Positions 7,172 to 15,337 of a DNA stretch of 21,420 bases are shown piece by piece. The stretch is taken from the NCBI GenBank assembly GCA_944363805.1, contig CALVVH010000019.1, forward strand, positions 1 to 21,420. Reading direction: 5' to 3'. Position numbers and translations under genes: made by a program. Every line of letters starts with the position of its first letter. The first letter of the stretch is position 1. The notes under the pieces were generated by a model. It did no database searches. It was not told where the DNA came from and saw only the letters and a program-made list of their open reading frames with translations. The stretch is from an uncultured Bacilli bacterium (GTDB lineage Bacteria > Bacillota_I > Bacilli_A > RF39 > UBA660).

Positions 7172-8920
7172 ATGAATTTAAACACAGATTATAATATTAA
7201 AAATGTGGGAGAAATAGTAACTTTAAATGGTTGGATACAAAAAATCCGCAATTTAGGAGGAGTAATATTTATTGATTTAAGAGATAGATCAGGCATTATG
7301 CAACTAGTTGTAAGACCCGAAACGTCTTCTTATGAAGTAGCTAATAACTTAAAAAATGAATATGTTATTAAAGCAATCGGAGAAATTGTAGCCCGAGAAA
7401 AAGCTAATAGTAATATTCCAACGGGAGAAATTGAGATTGATGTTAAAGAAATAGAAATACTTAATAAATCCTTAGAACCTCCCTTTGAAATAAGTGATAA
7501 TACAACTGCTTTAGAAGATACTCGTCTTAAATATCGTTATCTAGATTTAAGAAGAAATTCTTTAAGCTCTAATTTAATTACCAGACATAAGATTACTTTA
7601 GCAGTAAGAAACTTCTTAGATAATGAAAGATTTATTGAAGTAGAAACCCCAGTGTTGTGTAAAAGTACACCAGAAGGAGCCAGAGACTATTTAGTGCCAT
7701 CAAGGGTAAATAAAGGAAAGTTTTATGCTCTGCCTCAATCTCCTCAAATCTTTAAACAACTTTTAATGGTCGGAGGAATTGAAAGATACTTTCAAATTGC
7801 TAAGTGTTTCCGTGATGAAGATTTGCGGGCTGATCGTCAGCCAGAATTTACCCAAATTGACATTGAAATGAGTTTCGTAAACGAAAATGATGTCATGAGT
7901 TTAGCAGAAAGGCTACTAGCTCATGTATTTAAGGAAATAAAAGGCCTTAATATTAAATTACCCTTAATGAAAATGAAATATGACGATGCAATAGAAAAAT
8001 ATGGTAGTGATAAACCAGACTTAAGATTTGGCATGGAAATAGAAGATATAACTGCTATTTTTGCCAATACTGAAATAGGTTTCTTCAAAAGTAATATTGC
8101 AAATGATGGTGTAATTAATGCAATCATTGCCAAAAATGCTGCGGATAAATACTCTAGAAAAGAAATTGATAAACTTACTGATTATGTTAAAACTTATAAA
8201 GCATCAGGCCTTGCCTATGTAAAATTAGAAGAAGAATTAACTGGGTCTATAGTTAAACTTATGAAGGATGAAGAAAAGAAGAATTTGGTTAGTACATTAT
8301 CGCTAGAAAAAAATGATATAGCATTTATTATTAGTGATAAATATAATATTACCAAAACAGCTCTTGGGGCTTTAAGATGTAAATTAGCTAGAGATTTAAA
8401 TCTAATTGACCCAAGCGATTATAAATTACTTTGGGTAGTAGATTTTCCATCATTTGAATGGAGTGAAGAAGAGGAAAGATTTGTGGCAACCCATCACCCC
8501 TTTACAGCTCCGAAAGATGAAGATGTCGATAAACTTTTAACTGATAAAGCTCATTGTTATTCTAAGGCTTATGATATTGTTATTAATGGCTATGAAGCTG
8601 GTGGAGGTTCAATACGTATTCATGATGAAAGCGTTCAAGAAAAGATGTTTGCAGCTTTAGAACTTACCACCCAACAAATAAAAAGCAAATTTGGCTTCTT
8701 CGTTGATGCTTTAAAATATGGAACTCCACCGCATGGCGGGCTTGCATTCGGTTTAGACCGTCTTACAATGCTTTTAACAGGAACTGATAATATAAGAGAT
8801 GTAATTGCCTTTCCTAAAACAGCATCAGCAAGTGATTTGATGAGCGAATGCCCAAATGAAGTTGATGATGCTCAACTAAAAGAATTAGGCATAAAAATTG
8901 AAAATGTCAAAAATACTTAG
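7172..8920 (+). CDS. aspS: aspartyl-tRNA synthetase 1 (probably discriminating)
   Basis: This is a full-length 582-residue bacterial AspRS: N-terminal OB-fold anticodon domain ([20 protein letters not shown]), class II catalytic core with motif 2 ([18 protein letters not shown]), the bacterial GAD insertion, and motif 3 ([15 protein letters not shown]). It charges tRNA(Asp) with aspartate. The region [13 protein letters not shown] and the [14 protein letters not shown] block follow the E. coli/Bacillus form. Leu in RNLGG matches the residue found in discriminating enzymes at the position of Pseudomonas H31, so this copy is probably the tRNA(Asp)-specific one. ATG 7172 is chosen because AAAGGA (7158-7163) sits 8 bp away; in-frame ATGs at 7163 and 7169 are too close. 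Control is by the T-box at 6690, perhaps modified by the intervening RNA. Confidence 0.96.
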   Translation: MNLNTDYNIKNVGEIVTLNGWIQKIRNLGGVIFIDLRDRSGIMQLVVRPETSSYEVANNLKNEYVIKAIGEIVAREKANSNIPTGEIEIDVKEIEILNKSLEPPFEISDNTTALEDTRLKYRYLDLRRNSLSSNLITRHKITLAVRNFLDNERFIEVETPVLCKSTPEGARDYLVPSRVNKGKFYALPQSPQIFKQLLMVGGIERYFQIAKCFRDEDLRADRQPEFTQIDIEMSFVNENDVMSLAERLLAHVFKEIKGLNIKLPLMKMKYDDAIEKYGSDKPDLRFGMEIEDITAIFANTEIGFFKSNIANDGVINAIIAKNAADKYSRKEIDKLTDYVKTYKASGLAYVKLEEELTGSIVKLMKDEEKKNLVSTLSLEKNDIAFIISDKYNITKTALGALRCKLARDLNLIDPSDYKLLWVVDFPSFEWSEEEERFVATHHPFTAPKDEDVDKLLTDKAHCYSKAYDIVINGYEAGGGSIRIHDESVQEKMFAALELTTQQIKSKFGFFVDALKYGTPPHGGLAFGLDRLTMLLTGTDNIRDVIAFPKTASASDLMSECPNEVDDAQLKELGIKIENVKNT

Positions 8921-8921
8921 T

Positions 8922-8950
8922 TTGACAAGATCTTCATTTTAATATAAAAT
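8922..8950 (+). promoter_or_regulatory. promoter for the 8974 gene
   Basis: TTGACA (8922-8927), a 17-bp spacer and TAAAAT (8945-8950). It begins directly after the aspS-1 stop codon. The predicted start (about 8957) lies inside the 5' arm of the hairpin at 8946-8973. Confidence 0.7.
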
Positions 8951-8973
8951 ACCTTCTAAACAGGAGGTATTTT
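8946..8973 (+). promoter_or_regulatory. hairpin enclosing the ribosome binding site of the 8974 gene
   Basis: AAAATACCTTCT (8946-8957) and AGGAGGTATTTT (8962-8973) can form 12 consecutive pairs (one G-U) around an AAAC loop. The 3' arm is the ribosome binding site AGGAGG, 6-7 bp before the ATG at 8974, and ends in TTTT. In transcripts reading through from aspS-1 the site would be buried or transcription ended. Transcripts from the promoter at 8922 start within the 5' arm and escape it. Confidence 0.5.
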
Positions 8974-9681
8974 ATGTTTAAGCTAAATTTTTATGAACAT
9001 GAAAAAATAAGAAAATTTATTGCTAAGTATTATCAAAATTATTCTCCTTTTATTCAAGAGTTACTTGATAAATACTTAAATGGCGAAGAAATAAACGACT
9101 ATGATTTTATTCTCCAAATTTATGCTTGGTTATTTCCTCAAAAGTTTTTCCAAAATAAAAACATATATTCCTATTTTATAGATATGTTAAAAGCTAAATT
9201 TCCCAATATATCGGAATATCAAATAATTGAAGTTGCCAGTGGGTATTTACCCAGTCTGTCAGTATCGATATATAAAAAATTAAATTTAGAAAATCCTATT
9301 ACTTGTATTGACCCTAAATTAATTCTTTTAAATCGCCCGGGAATAATTCAATTAAAAAAAGCATTTACCAAAAATACTGACACTACTTCATTTGACTTGT
9401 TACTAGCTAATTGTCCCTGCGATGCTTTTGATATTATTATTGACCACGCAATGGAAAATCCTTTAGAAATGTGTTTGCAACCTTGTCCCTGTCGGGAAGA
9501 TGGTGGCTTTAGTTCCGTTTGGGAATATGAGTACTATTTAGATTGTCAAATTGAACGCTTACATTCTTTGGAAAAAAGTGGATTTACTGTTGAAACTGAA
9601 TACACCGAGCTTTCCGAATATACGGAATCACCAACAATTTTAGTTAGATCTAAAAACAATTTATTTGCTAAAATAAATTAA
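8974..9681 (+). CDS. unknown 235-aa protein, possible Rossmann-like fold
   Basis: I cannot assign a function. The N-terminal 90 residues are helical and charged. Residues about 88-115 (YQIIEVASGYLPSLSVSIYKKL...ITCIDPKL) run strand, Gly-containing turn, helix, strand ending in Asp, as in the first half of a Rossmann fold such as a SAM-dependent methyltransferase, but motif I is poor. The second half has a cysteine cluster (NCPCDAF and CLQPCPCRED, five Cys within about 35 residues) that could bind metal. There is no signal peptide or membrane segment. AGGAGG precedes the ATG and is enclosed in a hairpin. It has its own promoter after aspS-1 and is followed 29 bp later by a glycosyltransferase gene. 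Confidence 0.75.
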   Translation: MFKLNFYEHEKIRKFIAKYYQNYSPFIQELLDKYLNGEEINDYDFILQIYAWLFPQKFFQNKNIYSYFIDMLKAKFPNISEYQIIEVASGYLPSLSVSIYKKLNLENPITCIDPKLILLNRPGIIQLKKAFTKNTDTTSFDLLLANCPCDAFDIIIDHAMENPLEMCLQPCPCREDGGFSSVWEYEYYLDCQIERLHSLEKSGFTVETEYTELSEYTESPTILVRSKNNLFAKIN

Positions 9682-9710
9682 ATTATATATAATAAAAATG
9701 GAGGATAGAT

Positions 9711-10565
9711 ATGCAAGCAATCGATGTAATAATACCTCTTTATAATTCTCAAAAATTTTTGACTACAGCCCTTGCTTCACTTGCCAAACAAACAATCAAA
9801 AATGATATTTTGGTAACCTTAGTAGATGATAACAGTACTGATGATTATAGTCAAATAATTGAAAAGTATTCTAAGTCATTAAATATCAATTATTTGCGAT
9901 TAAAAAGACATCAGGGGCCAGGGAAAGCTAGGCAAATAGCTATATCCCAAACATCTAATTATTATATTGTTTTTCTCGATTCTGATGATTTTTTTATTAA
10001 GGAAGATGCTATAGAAAAAATGCTTAAGAATATTCAAAATTTCCAAATTTTAATAGCAGAAGAAATAATTGATGAGAAAAGCGTTAAACATTTTGGAAAT
10101 CTTCACGCTAAATTATACTTACGAAAAGTGATAAATAAAAATAAAATTAAATTTCCCAAAATAGACTATGGCGAAGACACTGTATTTAATATGCAATATA
10201 TTCTTTCCCTGCCAGCCGAAAAAATAACTCTAATTCCGGATACTATATACAAATGGCAAAAAATCAACCCCGCATCACTTACTACTAAATATTCCAAGAT
10301 ATTCGATTACAACATAATCATGAAAAAAGTCTATAAATATTTGAAAAATACTAACAATAAAAAGTATAAACTAATATATATTGAATATCTTTTAAAATCC
10401 ATTGATAATATTTATAAAAGAATAACTAATATTGATGAAAAAGTAATATTTTGTAAAAAATATTGTTGGTTCTACAAAGCTTTTATTGCTGAGATAAATC
10501 AGGTAACCCGCTTATCAAATTTGCCGATTGTCCGGGATTTTGCTTTATATTATCGAAGATGGTGA
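9711..10565 (+). CDS. family 2 glycosyltransferase
   Basis: This 284-residue protein has a GT-A nucleotide-sugar fold at the N-terminus. The features are IDVIIPLYNSQKFLTTALASL (shown in part), the first acidic pair VDDNSTDD (about 39-46), the GPGKARQ loop, the DXD-type metal motif FLDSDDFF (about 86-93), and the catalytic-base region YGEDTVF (about 154-160). It transfers a sugar from a nucleotide donor to an unknown acceptor, probably for a surface polysaccharide or glycolipid. There are no membrane helices, so it would be cytoplasmic or peripheral. The ATG follows TGGAGGAT. It ends in TGG TGA, with a terminator 28 bp beyond. It is probably co-transcribed with the unknown gene upstream. Confidence 0.88.
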   Translation: MQAIDVIIPLYNSQKFLTTALASLAKQTIKNDILVTLVDDNSTDDYSQIIEKYSKSLNINYLRLKRHQGPGKARQIAISQTSNYYIVFLDSDDFFIKEDAIEKMLKNIQNFQILIAEEIIDEKSVKHFGNLHAKLYLRKVINKNKIKFPKIDYGEDTVFNMQYILSLPAEKITLIPDTIYKWQKINPASLTTKYSKIFDYNIIMKKVYKYLKNTNNKKYKLIYIEYLLKSIDNIYKRITNIDEKVIFCKKYCWFYKAFIAEINQVTRLSNLPIVRDFALYYRRW

Positions 10566-10592
10566 TGTTTCAAAAAAAAATTCAGATATTTT

Positions 10593-10625
10593 AAAGCTCA
10601 ATCAAATAGAATTGCGCTTTTTTTC
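10593..10625 (+). terminator. terminator after the glycosyltransferase gene
   Basis: AAAGCTCAAT (10593-10602) pairs with ATTGCGCTTT (10611-10620) with one T/C mismatch and an 8-nt loop, followed by a T-run to 10624. Confidence 0.75.
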
Positions 10626-10640
10626 TTTAAATGATAAAAT
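10612..10640 (+). promoter_or_regulatory. promoter of the hisS-asnS-fic operon
   Basis: TTGCGC (10612-10617), a 17-bp spacer and TAAAAT (10635-10640) with an extended -10 TG at 10632-10633. The weak -35 overlaps the 3' arm of the preceding terminator. There is no T-box in the short leader. Confidence 0.55.
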
Positions 10641-10665
10641 ATACATATGTGAAAGGATGGTTTAA

Positions 10666-11916
10666 ATGATTGCAAAGCCAAAGGGCACATATGATTTAAT
10701 GGGAGTAGATGCTAAAATCTATACTTATATAAGTCATGAAATTGAAGATATGATGACTAATTATAACTATGAGTTAATTAGAACACCGATTTTTGAGGCT
10801 AGTGAATTATTCCATCGTAGTGTGGGAGAAACTACGGATATCGTAACAAAAGAAACTTATGATTTTATAGATCGGGGTAGTAGAAATATTACTTTAAGAC
10901 CAGAAGGGACTGCCGGGGTTGTTAGAAGCGTAATTGAAAATAAGTTATATGGTAATAAGAATGATGCTATAAAACTTTACTATAATGGAACAATGTATCG
11001 TTATGAAAGACCTCAATCAGGAAGGAATAGGGAATTTACCCAATTTGGAATTGAAGCATTTAATTCTAATGATCCGATGCTTGATGCTGAAGTTATAAGT
11101 ATAGGATATTATCTTTTAAATAATTTAGGAATTGAGGCAACTGTAGCTATAAATTCGTTGGGAGATGCTTTGTCTCGTAAAAATTATACGAAAGCTTTGG
11201 TGGAATATTTAAAACCACATGTAAATGATTTGTGCGAAGATTGTCAAAAGAGAATTAATACTAATCCTTTGAGAATACTTGATTGTAAAGTAGATAAGGA
11301 CAATGAAATACTTAAAAATGTTCCTAAAATTAGTGATTATTTAAGTAAAGAAAGTAAAGAACGTTTTGATAAAGTAAAAGAATATTTGAACATCTTGGAT
11401 ATTAATTATGAAGTTAATGAAAATATTGTTCGAGGACTCGATTATTACGATGAAAACGTTTGGGAATATATCGCTGATAGTGATTCTGTAACTCTAGGTG
11501 GTGGTGGTAGATATAACCACTTAGTAGAAACTCTCGATGGGCCAAGTATTCCAGCAGTAGGATTTGCTATGGGTATTGAAAGAATAATTTTAAATATCAA
11601 AGAAAATATCGATATTAAAAATTTAGATCAAGCAGTTGATGTATATATAATGAGTGTCAGCGATGAAGAAAAAATTCATGCGCTTGAAATTGCTCAATAT
11701 TTGCGACTTAATAATGTATCGACGGAAATTAATAGTTGTAATTTAAGTATGAAATCACAATTTAAAGTAGCTGATAGATTACAAGCAAAATTTTTGGTTA
11801 TTTTAAATAACGAAGACCTTCAAAAAGGACTAGTCAATATTAAAGACAATGCCACTAAAGAAGAAGTAAAAGTTGATGAAGCCGAAGTTGTCGATTGGAT
11901 TTTAGGTAATATTTAA
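10666..11916 (+). CDS. hisS: histidyl-tRNA synthetase
   Basis: The 416 residues are the usual bacterial length. The N-terminal KPKGTYDLMG corresponds to the family's P(R/K)GTxD start. Motif 2 is seen as YRYERPQSGRNREFTQFGIE (111-130). The histidine-specific block GLDYYDENVWEY follows near residue 260, where most enzymes have GLDYYTGTVFE. GGGGRYNHLVE, the motif 3 AVGFAMGIERI and the C-terminal anticodon-binding domain then follow. It charges tRNA(His). The start ATG follows GAAAGGA. It is the first gene of a tightly spaced operon (17, 12 and 14-bp gaps, then overlaps) that runs to fic. The T-G-T to D-E-N change inside GLDYY(TGT)VFE is worth noting but lies beside rather than in the key residues. 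Confidence 0.96.
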   Translation: MIAKPKGTYDLMGVDAKIYTYISHEIEDMMTNYNYELIRTPIFEASELFHRSVGETTDIVTKETYDFIDRGSRNITLRPEGTAGVVRSVIENKLYGNKNDAIKLYYNGTMYRYERPQSGRNREFTQFGIEAFNSNDPMLDAEVISIGYYLLNNLGIEATVAINSLGDALSRKNYTKALVEYLKPHVNDLCEDCQKRINTNPLRILDCKVDKDNEILKNVPKISDYLSKESKERFDKVKEYLNILDINYEVNENIVRGLDYYDENVWEYIADSDSVTLGGGGRYNHLVETLDGPSIPAVGFAMGIERIILNIKENIDIKNLDQAVDVYIMSVSDEEKIHALEIAQYLRLNNVSTEINSCNLSMKSQFKVADRLQAKFLVILNNEDLQKGLVNIKDNATKEEVKVDEAEVVDWILGNI

Positions 11917-11933
11917 AAAAATAAGGGGGAATT

Positions 11934-12341
11934 ATGGAAGCAGAGATTGTTCAATTTGATCAAAGAGATGAAGATATAAGACTGATTAGGTGGTGGTGGC
12001 GAAGTAATCCTGCTTTTTCAACTATTGATGAAGATGAAGTATTTGAAAATTTGCTTAAAAATAATTTTGAAAGTTTTGTTTCGTTTATAGGTTTTATTGA
12101 ACATATGGGAGGAAATCCCAAGACAGAAGTTGTCAAGCTTATAATAGAGAAAAATACTGAAGTTTTATCTTCTTTTGTAGTTGGAAGCTTGGATGAAGTT
12201 GAAGATTCAAAGACTGTTGATCATTTTGTCTCGAGTTTTCTTGCAAGTATAAAAAATGAATTAGCAGCAGAAAATGTTAGAGAAAATGATAGTATTAGAG
12301 AAAGATTGAAAGAAACTTTTAAAAAGTTGTTTGATAATTAG
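11934..12341 (+). CDS. unknown acidic 135-aa protein
   Basis: I do not recognise it. It is small, acidic (many Glu/Asp) and predicted mostly helical, with a Trp cluster near the start (RLIRWWWRSNP, about 17-27) and a charged C-terminal helix (RENDSIRERLKETFKKLF). There is no signal peptide or membrane segment. AAGGGGGA precedes the ATG. It lies between hisS and asnS with gaps of only 17 and 12 bp, so it is expressed with both synthetases. Confidence 0.72.
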   Translation: MEAEIVQFDQRDEDIRLIRWWWRSNPAFSTIDEDEVFENLLKNNFESFVSFIGFIEHMGGNPKTEVVKLIIEKNTEVLSSFVVGSLDEVEDSKTVDHFVSSFLASIKNELAAENVRENDSIRERLKETFKKLFDN

Positions 12342-12353
12342 AAGGAGAAAAGT

Positions 12354-13724
12354 ATGACTATTAAAGAAATCTTAGAACAAAAAGAAAAATTATTAGATAA
12401 AGAAATTAAAGTAAGTGGCTGGATTAGAAATCATCGACCTCAAAAAGAGTTCGGGTTTATCGATTTTTCTGATGGTACTTGTTTTAAACATTTGCAAATT
12501 GTTTATGATAACACTTTAATTAATTTTAGTGATATTTCTAAATTATTAGTTGGTTGTTCATTAGAAGTAACAGGAATTTTAGTTAAATCTAGTGGAAATC
12601 AAGATGTCGAAGTTAAAGCAAATCGAATAACTGTTTTAGGAGGATGCCCGGAAGATTACCCAATTCAACCTAAAAGGCATACTAAAGAATTTTTGCGAGA
12701 ACAAGCTTATTTACGCGCTAGAACTAATATGTTTCAGGCAGTTTTTCGGATTCGTTCTTTAGCTGCTCAGGCAATTCATAAATATTTTGGAGATCGAGGA
12801 TATGTTTATGTCAATACACCAATAATTACAGCAAGTGATTGTGAAGGTGCTGGCGAAATGTTTCAGGTTACGACTCTTAATTTAGATCGTGTAGCTAAAA
12901 GTAGCAAAGTAGAATATGATAAAGATTTCTTTGGTAAGAAAGCAGGTCTTACAGTATCTGGTCAACTTGAAGGCGAAACATTTGCGATGGCTTTTTCTAA
13001 AATCTATACTTTTGGTCCAACATTTAGAGCAGAAAATTCTAATACAAAGACTCATATGTCTGAATTTTGGATGATCGAACCAGAAATTGCTTTTTGTGAT
13101 TTAAACGGGCTTATGGATGTCGAAGAAGATATGCTTAAGTATGTGATTAATTATTGTTTAATTAATGGTAAAGATGAAATGGAATTTTTAGATAAATTTG
13201 TGGAAAAAGGGTTAATTGAAAAATTGACTAAATTGGTAAATAGTAAATTTACTAGAATTACGCATGAAGAAGTGATTACTATTTTAAAAGATGCTAAGCA
13301 AAAATGGGAATTCGAACCAGTTTATGGTGAAGATATTGCTAAGGAACATGAAAAATATATTACAGAATATTTTGATGGCCCAGTATTTATTACAGATTGG
13401 CCAAAAGATATTAAGGCCTTTTATATGAAGCAAAATGATGATGGTAAAACTGTTGCAGCAGTAGACTTGGAAGTTCCTGGTGTTGGTGAACTTATGGGAG
13501 GCTCTCAAAGGGAAGAATCTTACGATAAATTAGTGGCAAGAATGCATGAACTTGAGATGAATCCTGAAGAAATGTATTGGTATGTCAATTTAAGAAAATA
13601 TGGTTCATGTGTTCATTCAGGCTTTGGGCTAGGTTTTGAAAGATTGGTAATGTATTTAACTGGTATGGAAAATATCAGAGATGTAATTCCTTATTATCGT
13701 ACTCCAGGCAATTGTGAATTTTAG
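12354..13724 (+). CDS. asnS: asparaginyl-tRNA synthetase
   Basis: The 456 residues are normal length. The N-terminal OB-fold starts VSGWIRNHRPQKEFGFIDFSDG. The catalytic core has GQLEGETFAMAFSKIYTFGP, motif 2 with FRAENSNTKTHMSEFWMIEPE, and the AsnRS-specific PVFITDWPKDIKAFYMKQND. Motif 3 is HSGFGLGFERLVMYLTGMENIRDV (given in part), ending RTPGNCEF, which is characteristic of AsnRS rather than AspRS. It directly charges tRNA(Asn). GAAGGAG precedes the ATG. Its presence is notable because the window also holds an indirect route (AspRS-2 and GatCAB). This operon has no T-box, so AsnRS expression is not obviously tied to tRNA(Asn) charging. Confidence 0.96.
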   Translation: MTIKEILEQKEKLLDKEIKVSGWIRNHRPQKEFGFIDFSDGTCFKHLQIVYDNTLINFSDISKLLVGCSLEVTGILVKSSGNQDVEVKANRITVLGGCPEDYPIQPKRHTKEFLREQAYLRARTNMFQAVFRIRSLAAQAIHKYFGDRGYVYVNTPIITASDCEGAGEMFQVTTLNLDRVAKSSKVEYDKDFFGKKAGLTVSGQLEGETFAMAFSKIYTFGPTFRAENSNTKTHMSEFWMIEPEIAFCDLNGLMDVEEDMLKYVINYCLINGKDEMEFLDKFVEKGLIEKLTKLVNSKFTRITHEEVITILKDAKQKWEFEPVYGEDIAKEHEKYITEYFDGPVFITDWPKDIKAFYMKQNDDGKTVAAVDLEVPGVGELMGGSQREESYDKLVARMHELEMNPEEMYWYVNLRKYGSCVHSGFGLGFERLVMYLTGMENIRDVIPYYRTPGNCEF

Positions 13725-13738
13725 AAAGGAAATATAAT

Positions 13739-14638
13739 ATGCTAAGTATTACAAAGGATTTAGAAGTTGCAAATGGAATTAAGAAAAGCAATCATCCAGA
13801 ATTTGTCTTTGTAACTTCAGATAATGTGGAAGAAAGTTATAAGAAAATTGTCAATTGTGCACCAGCAATTATAACTTCAGAAGGAAAATATTCTTTGATA
13901 TTTACACATCCTTTGAAGTTAGTCGATTCTTATGGTGATGTTTTAGATATTGATGGAGAAATAATAAGCAAAGTTGGAAAAAATTATTTTATAATTTCTA
14001 AGGATAATAGCTATAAAATAATGGATGCTGATGGGCAAATTGTTGCTGATAATTTAATAAAAATGGATTTTGTTGGTGATGTTGTTAGTTTTCAAGATGC
14101 TTCCAAGCAAAGAGATTTAATTGTTACCCCTGATGCTATAATTATTTTAAGTTTGGGCGAAGCAGATGTTGTTGCTTCATTAGATAATGGATATTATTTT
14201 GTTTATAATCAAGAAACTGAAACATATACTGCCTATGATTTTTTAGGAAATGCTCTTAAAAGTTCGAAAGATTTGCATGAGTTAGTTGATGCTTTTAGAA
14301 TACAAGGAAAATGTAATAGAGAATTGATCGATAATACTGTTTTATTTGAAAGTGTTATTATAAGTGAATTTCAAAGATATCCGGAGTTATGTAACTATAA
14401 TCCGAGAAATTTGTTAGATATATTAGCTAAAGCTGCTAGTTTGGATTCGGATTTTTATATAGATTTAAAATCCGGTCGAGTTTATAAAGATCAATTTCGG
14501 CATCTTCTCAAGATTTCTGATGGCAAACGTGCTATTTGGGTTCCAGAAAGCGATGAAGAAATAAGAGTAATTGAAGATTTTTGTCGTCAAAGAAAAAATC
14601 TACAAAAGATTAAGAATTTAAGGAAGGATAAAAGATGA
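13739..14638 (+). CDS. unknown 299-aa protein with beta-rich repeats
   Basis: I do not recognise it. Residues about 25-190 alternate short hydrophobic strands with turns (for example GKYSLIFTHPLKLVDSYGD, GKNYFIISKDNSYKIMDADG, DNGYYFVYNQETETYTAYDFLG). These look like three to four degenerate repeats of a beta-propeller or WG-repeat type, with each unit ending in an Asp/Gly turn. The C-terminal 100 residues are helical and end in a basic tail (RKNLQKIKNLRKDKR). There is no signal peptide or membrane segment. GAAAGGAAA precedes the ATG. The stop overlaps the next start (ATGA, 14635-14638), which suggests a functional link with the kinase that follows. Confidence 0.75.
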   Translation: MLSITKDLEVANGIKKSNHPEFVFVTSDNVEESYKKIVNCAPAIITSEGKYSLIFTHPLKLVDSYGDVLDIDGEIISKVGKNYFIISKDNSYKIMDADGQIVADNLIKMDFVGDVVSFQDASKQRDLIVTPDAIIILSLGEADVVASLDNGYYFVYNQETETYTAYDFLGNALKSSKDLHELVDAFRIQGKCNRELIDNTVLFESVIISEFQRYPELCNYNPRNLLDILAKAASLDSDFYIDLKSGRVYKDQFRHLLKISDGKRAIWVPESDEEIRVIEDFCRQRKNLQKIKNLRKDKR

Positions 14639-15180
14639 ATAAAATTATTGTTGTAGTTGGTATGTGTGGTGTTGGTAAGACAGTTGCTTGTGATTATTTA
14701 GAGTCTTTGGGCTTTGAAAGAATCTATTTTGGAGCTATAACTTTTGAAAAACTTCAAGAAGAAGGTTTAGATGTTAATCCAGAAAACGAACGGATGATGC
14801 GTGAGCGCCTTCGTAGTGAAGGTGGTATGGGAGTCTTTGCTACTTTAAATCTTCCTAAATTAGATACTTTAGTTCAAAAAGGTAATGTAGTAGTTGAGAG
14901 TCTTTATTCTTGGGATGAATTAAAAATAGTTCAAGAAAGATTTGGAAGTCAAGTTATTACTGTTTCGGTAGTGGCTGATAAAGAACTACGTTATGATCGT
15001 CTTGCTAAAAGAGATATTAGACCTTTTAGTAGGGATGATGCAATAAAAAGAGATATTACAGAAATCGAAAATATTGCTAAAGCTGGACCGATTGCTTATG
15101 CTGATTATTTTATCGATAATAATGGGACAATTTTAGAGTTTCATCAGCGATTAGATGATTTATTAGAAAAAATTAATTAA
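14635..15180 (+). CDS. P-loop nucleoside/nucleotide kinase-like protein
   Basis: The 181 residues begin with a Walker A loop, VVGMCGVGKT (about 7-16). A kinase-like body follows with a lid region rich in Arg (DKELRYDRLAKRDIRPFSRDDAIKRD, in part). The layout resembles dephospho-CoA kinase and the UPF0200 family of small NMP-kinase-like proteins. Genuine CoaE is usually about 195-205 residues with a different LID, so I do not name it coaE. It probably phosphorylates a small nucleotide-like substrate. AAGGA lies before the ATG, which overlaps the stop of the previous gene. The antitoxin-like ORF starts one base after its stop. Confidence 0.75.
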   Translation: MNKIIVVVGMCGVGKTVACDYLESLGFERIYFGAITFEKLQEEGLDVNPENERMMRERLRSEGGMGVFATLNLPKLDTLVQKGNVVVESLYSWDELKIVQERFGSQVITVSVVADKELRYDRLAKRDIRPFSRDDAIKRDITEIENIAKAGPIAYADYFIDNNGTILEFHQRLDDLLEKIN

Positions 15181-15181
15181 G

Positions 15182-15337
15182 ATGTGTGATAATAAAGAGG
15201 CAATTGAAGAAGCTTTAGCGAATGTCGAGTTGGAAGATTTAAAAGTAAGCGAAGAAGTTATACAAGAAGTATTGAAAGATACTAGTGAAATGAAATTGAC
15301 AAGGAATAAGGGTGGAAACAAAGATGGAAGATCATGA
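15182..15337 (+). CDS. small VbhA-like antitoxin of the adjacent Fic protein
   Basis: This is a 51-residue ORF (MCDNKEAIEEALANVELEDL...). The stretch EEALANVELEDLKVSEEVIQ, residues about 9-28, resembles VbhA-type antitoxins. In those, an inhibitory helix with (S/T)xxxE(G/N) inserts its Glu into the Fic active site; here the match is NVELED with E18 as the candidate inhibitory Glu and non-consensus flanks. It lies directly upstream of fic and overlaps it by 14 bp (26 bp if fic starts at the GTG), the usual antitoxin-toxin order. It starts one base after the kinase stop (TAAGATG), with no clear ribosome binding site, so translation is probably coupled. The C-terminal residues (RNKGGNKDGRS) cover the fic start region. 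Confidence 0.7.
   Translation: MCDNKEAIEEALANVELEDLKVSEEVIQEVLKDTSEMKLTRNKGGNKDGRS

Noticed and set aside
10560..10570. Possible use of TGA as tryptophan, as in Mycoplasma, given the strong A+T bias.
   Set aside because: The glycosyltransferase, fic, the 13739 gene and both small ORFs end properly at TGA. Trp codons in the conserved proteins are TGG.
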